Positions 62,842-64,000 of a stretch of DNA of 64,000 nt are shown here, in pieces. A program made the translations under genes and the position numbers. The notes beneath the pieces are model-generated. The model saw only the letters and a list, made by a program, of their open reading frames with translations, searched no databases and had not been told where the DNA came from. The stretch spans positions 2,418,001 through 2,482,000 of the forward strand of contig OZ241903.1 of the NCBI GenBank assembly GCA_965203635.1, written 5' to 3'. The DNA comes from Aldehydirespirator sp965203635. Lineage in GTDB: Bacteria > Actinomycetota > Acidimicrobiia > Acidimicrobiales > Aldehydirespiratoraceae. Each line of letters opens with the position of its first letter. Positions within the stretch are counted from its first letter, which is position 1.

Positions 62842-64000
62842 TTGGACGCCGCCTCGCTGGTCGGCCGGGCCCTGGCGTTCACGACGCGGGCGAAGTCCTC
62901 GCCTCGCGCCGCGTAGCCGGAGTAGCCGTCGAAGGAGGCGCAGGCGGGCGACAGAAGCACCGCGGCACCCGGCTCGGCCGCGGTCGCGGCAAGCTCTACG
63001 GCCTCGGTCATGTCTCCGGCCATCAACACCGGTCTGTCGGCCGCGAAGACCTCGGCTACCTCGCCGGCAGCCTCGCCGAAGGCCACAACGCAGCTCACCC
63101 GGTCGGCCGCGTCGCGCAGTCTCCGAAGGTCGAGGCCCTTGTTGCGGCCACCAGCGATGAGCACCGCCGCCTCGAAGGAGCGCAGGGCCGCGACGGTGGC
63201 GTGGGGAGTCGTGGCCTTTGAGTCGTCGTAGAAGGTCACGCCATCGATGGTGGCGACCCGCTGAACGCGGTGGGCTCCAGGCTCGTAGGCGCGCAGCGCG
63301 TCGGCCACTCCCTCGGCGGTGGCGCCCACCAGCGTGGCGGTGGCCGCCGCGGCGAGCGCATTGGCGATGTCATGGGGCATGGAACGGCGCAGCTCGCCGA
63401 CTCCCACGATCGGGCCGGCCGGTCCGGTCAGCACATCGGAGTCGCGCCACCAGTCCGCCCGACCCTCATCAGAGAACGTCGATGCGGCCCGGTCGTCCCG
63501 CAGGTGACTCATGACGGTGGGGTCCTGCCGGTTGGCGACCGCGGTCCCACCGGGAGGCAGGCACTGCCACAGCCGGGCCTTGGCCGCCTCGTACGACGCG
63601 ACGTCGGAGTGCACGTCGAGATGGTCGGGCGAGAAGTTGAGCCAGCAGGCGGCGTCCGCCTCGAAGCGGTGGCTGTGGCTGAGCCGGAACGATGAGGCCT
63701 CGACCACGAACACCTCCACATCGGTTCGCTCGACGGCGCTCACCAGCGGCAGATCGTTGTTGCCGGCCGCCACCGCGCCCACACCCGAGCACTCCAGCGC
63801 GGCCACGATCATCTCGGTGACCGTGGTCTTGCCGCTGGTTCCGGTGACGGCCGCGATGGGCCGGGAGTCCCACGCGCCGGCCAGGTCGAACTCGCTGGCG
63901 GTAGGCACGTCGCGGCTCCTAGCGGCCTCCAGGACCGGGTGATGCTCGGGCATGCCCGGCGTGGGGATCACCGTGCCCACCGAGCGGACCAGCTCGACCA
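62838..64000 (-). CDS. murD: UDP-MurNAc-L-Ala--D-Glu ligase, 5' end cut off
   Basis: Mur ligase that adds D-glutamate. At least 387 codons are present; the frame is open at the window edge, so the N-terminal part of the Rossmann domain is missing. Seen are IPTPGMPEHHPVL, the P-loop VTGTSGKTTVTEM, the central NFSPDHLDVHSDVASY and the C-terminal YDDSKATTPHAT and LIAGGRNKGLDL. First visible gene of the division cluster. Confidence 0.94.
   Translation of the reverse strand, partial: VELVRSVGTVIPTPGMPEHHPVLEAARSRDVPTASEFDLAGAWDSRPIAAVTGTSGKTTVTEMIVAALECSGVGAVAAGNNDLPLVSAVERTDVEVFVVEASSFRLSHSHRFEADAACWLNFSPDHLDVHSDVASYEAAKARLWQCLPPGGTAVANRQDPTVMSHLRDDRAASTFSDEGRADWWRDSDVLTGPAGPIVGVGELRRSMPHDIANALAAAATATLVGATAEGVADALRAYEPGAHRVQRVATIDGVTFYDDSKATTPHATVAALRSFEAAVLIAGGRNKGLDLRRLRDAADRVSCVVAFGEAAGEVAEVFAADRPVLMAGDMTEAVELAATAAEPGAAVLLSPACASFDGYSGYAARGEDFARVVNARARPTSEAASK

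Overview
The window is high-GC, densely coded bacterial chromosome with GTG, TTG and ATG starts and many 1-4 nt gene overlaps. Several genes point to an actinobacterium: a mycothiol-synthase-type acetyltransferase, a Bpa-like proteasome activator ending in a tyrosine motif, SepF with a Wag31/DivIVA protein, menaquinone genes menA and menG, and a DUF222-HNH protein. An Acidimicrobiia-like lineage is plausible but the sequence alone does not prove it. I found no rRNA, tRNA, prophage, IS element or CRISPR array.

Layout. 1-1.8 kb: alpha/beta hydrolase, XRE-cupin regulator, and a small GcvT-like fragment. 1.8-7.9 kb: a BMP-type ABC importer operon (two permeases, a lipoprotein with a tandemly duplicated binding domain, a double ATPase). 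8-15.4 kb: SNF2 helicase with a small partner, then a fused indolepyruvate:ferredoxin oxidoreductase. 15.6-21.2 kb: histidine operon hisD-hisC-hisB-hisH-hisA-hisF. 21.4-29 kb: MazEF-type toxin-antitoxin, nth, mshD-like gene, menG, a YbaK protein, menA, an OmpR-type response regulator and a YyaL-family protein. 29.1-36 kb: DUF222-HNH protein and a 1734-residue exonuclease-RecQ-UvrD fusion. 36-45.3 kb: thiolase/DUF35 pair, nitroreductase, a hypothetical gene, dnaE, bpa, a phosphodiesterase-like gene and an Rrf2 regulator. 45.3-50.4 kb: an osmolyte locus. 50.4-64 kb: a continuous minus-strand cell-division and wall cluster (murD, ftsW, murG, murC, murB, ftsQ, ftsZ, pgeF, yggS, sepF, yggT, divIVA, a dksA-like gene, lspA, rluD); murD runs off the window.

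The most striking gene is at 48356-50443. It joins an OpuAC/ProX-type betaine-binding domain to a GluR0-like ionotropic receptor with a K+ selectivity filter (TVGYGD). It is divergent from a BCCT transporter and a stand-alone protein carrying the same binding domain. I read this as a candidate ligand-gated K+ channel linked to compatible-solute uptake.

A second theme is recent short tandem duplication. At four operon junctions (SNF2 helicase/105-aa gene, hisD/hisC, hisC/hisB, hisA/hisF) the tail of the upstream gene is repeated. Each repeat forms a tiny ORF that starts on the upstream stop codon and ends on, or one base before, the downstream start codon. Other duplications are the 864-bp BMP domain repeat, a triple 71-bp hairpin repeat, 36-bp repeats in two genes, and two dispersed hairpin repeat families.
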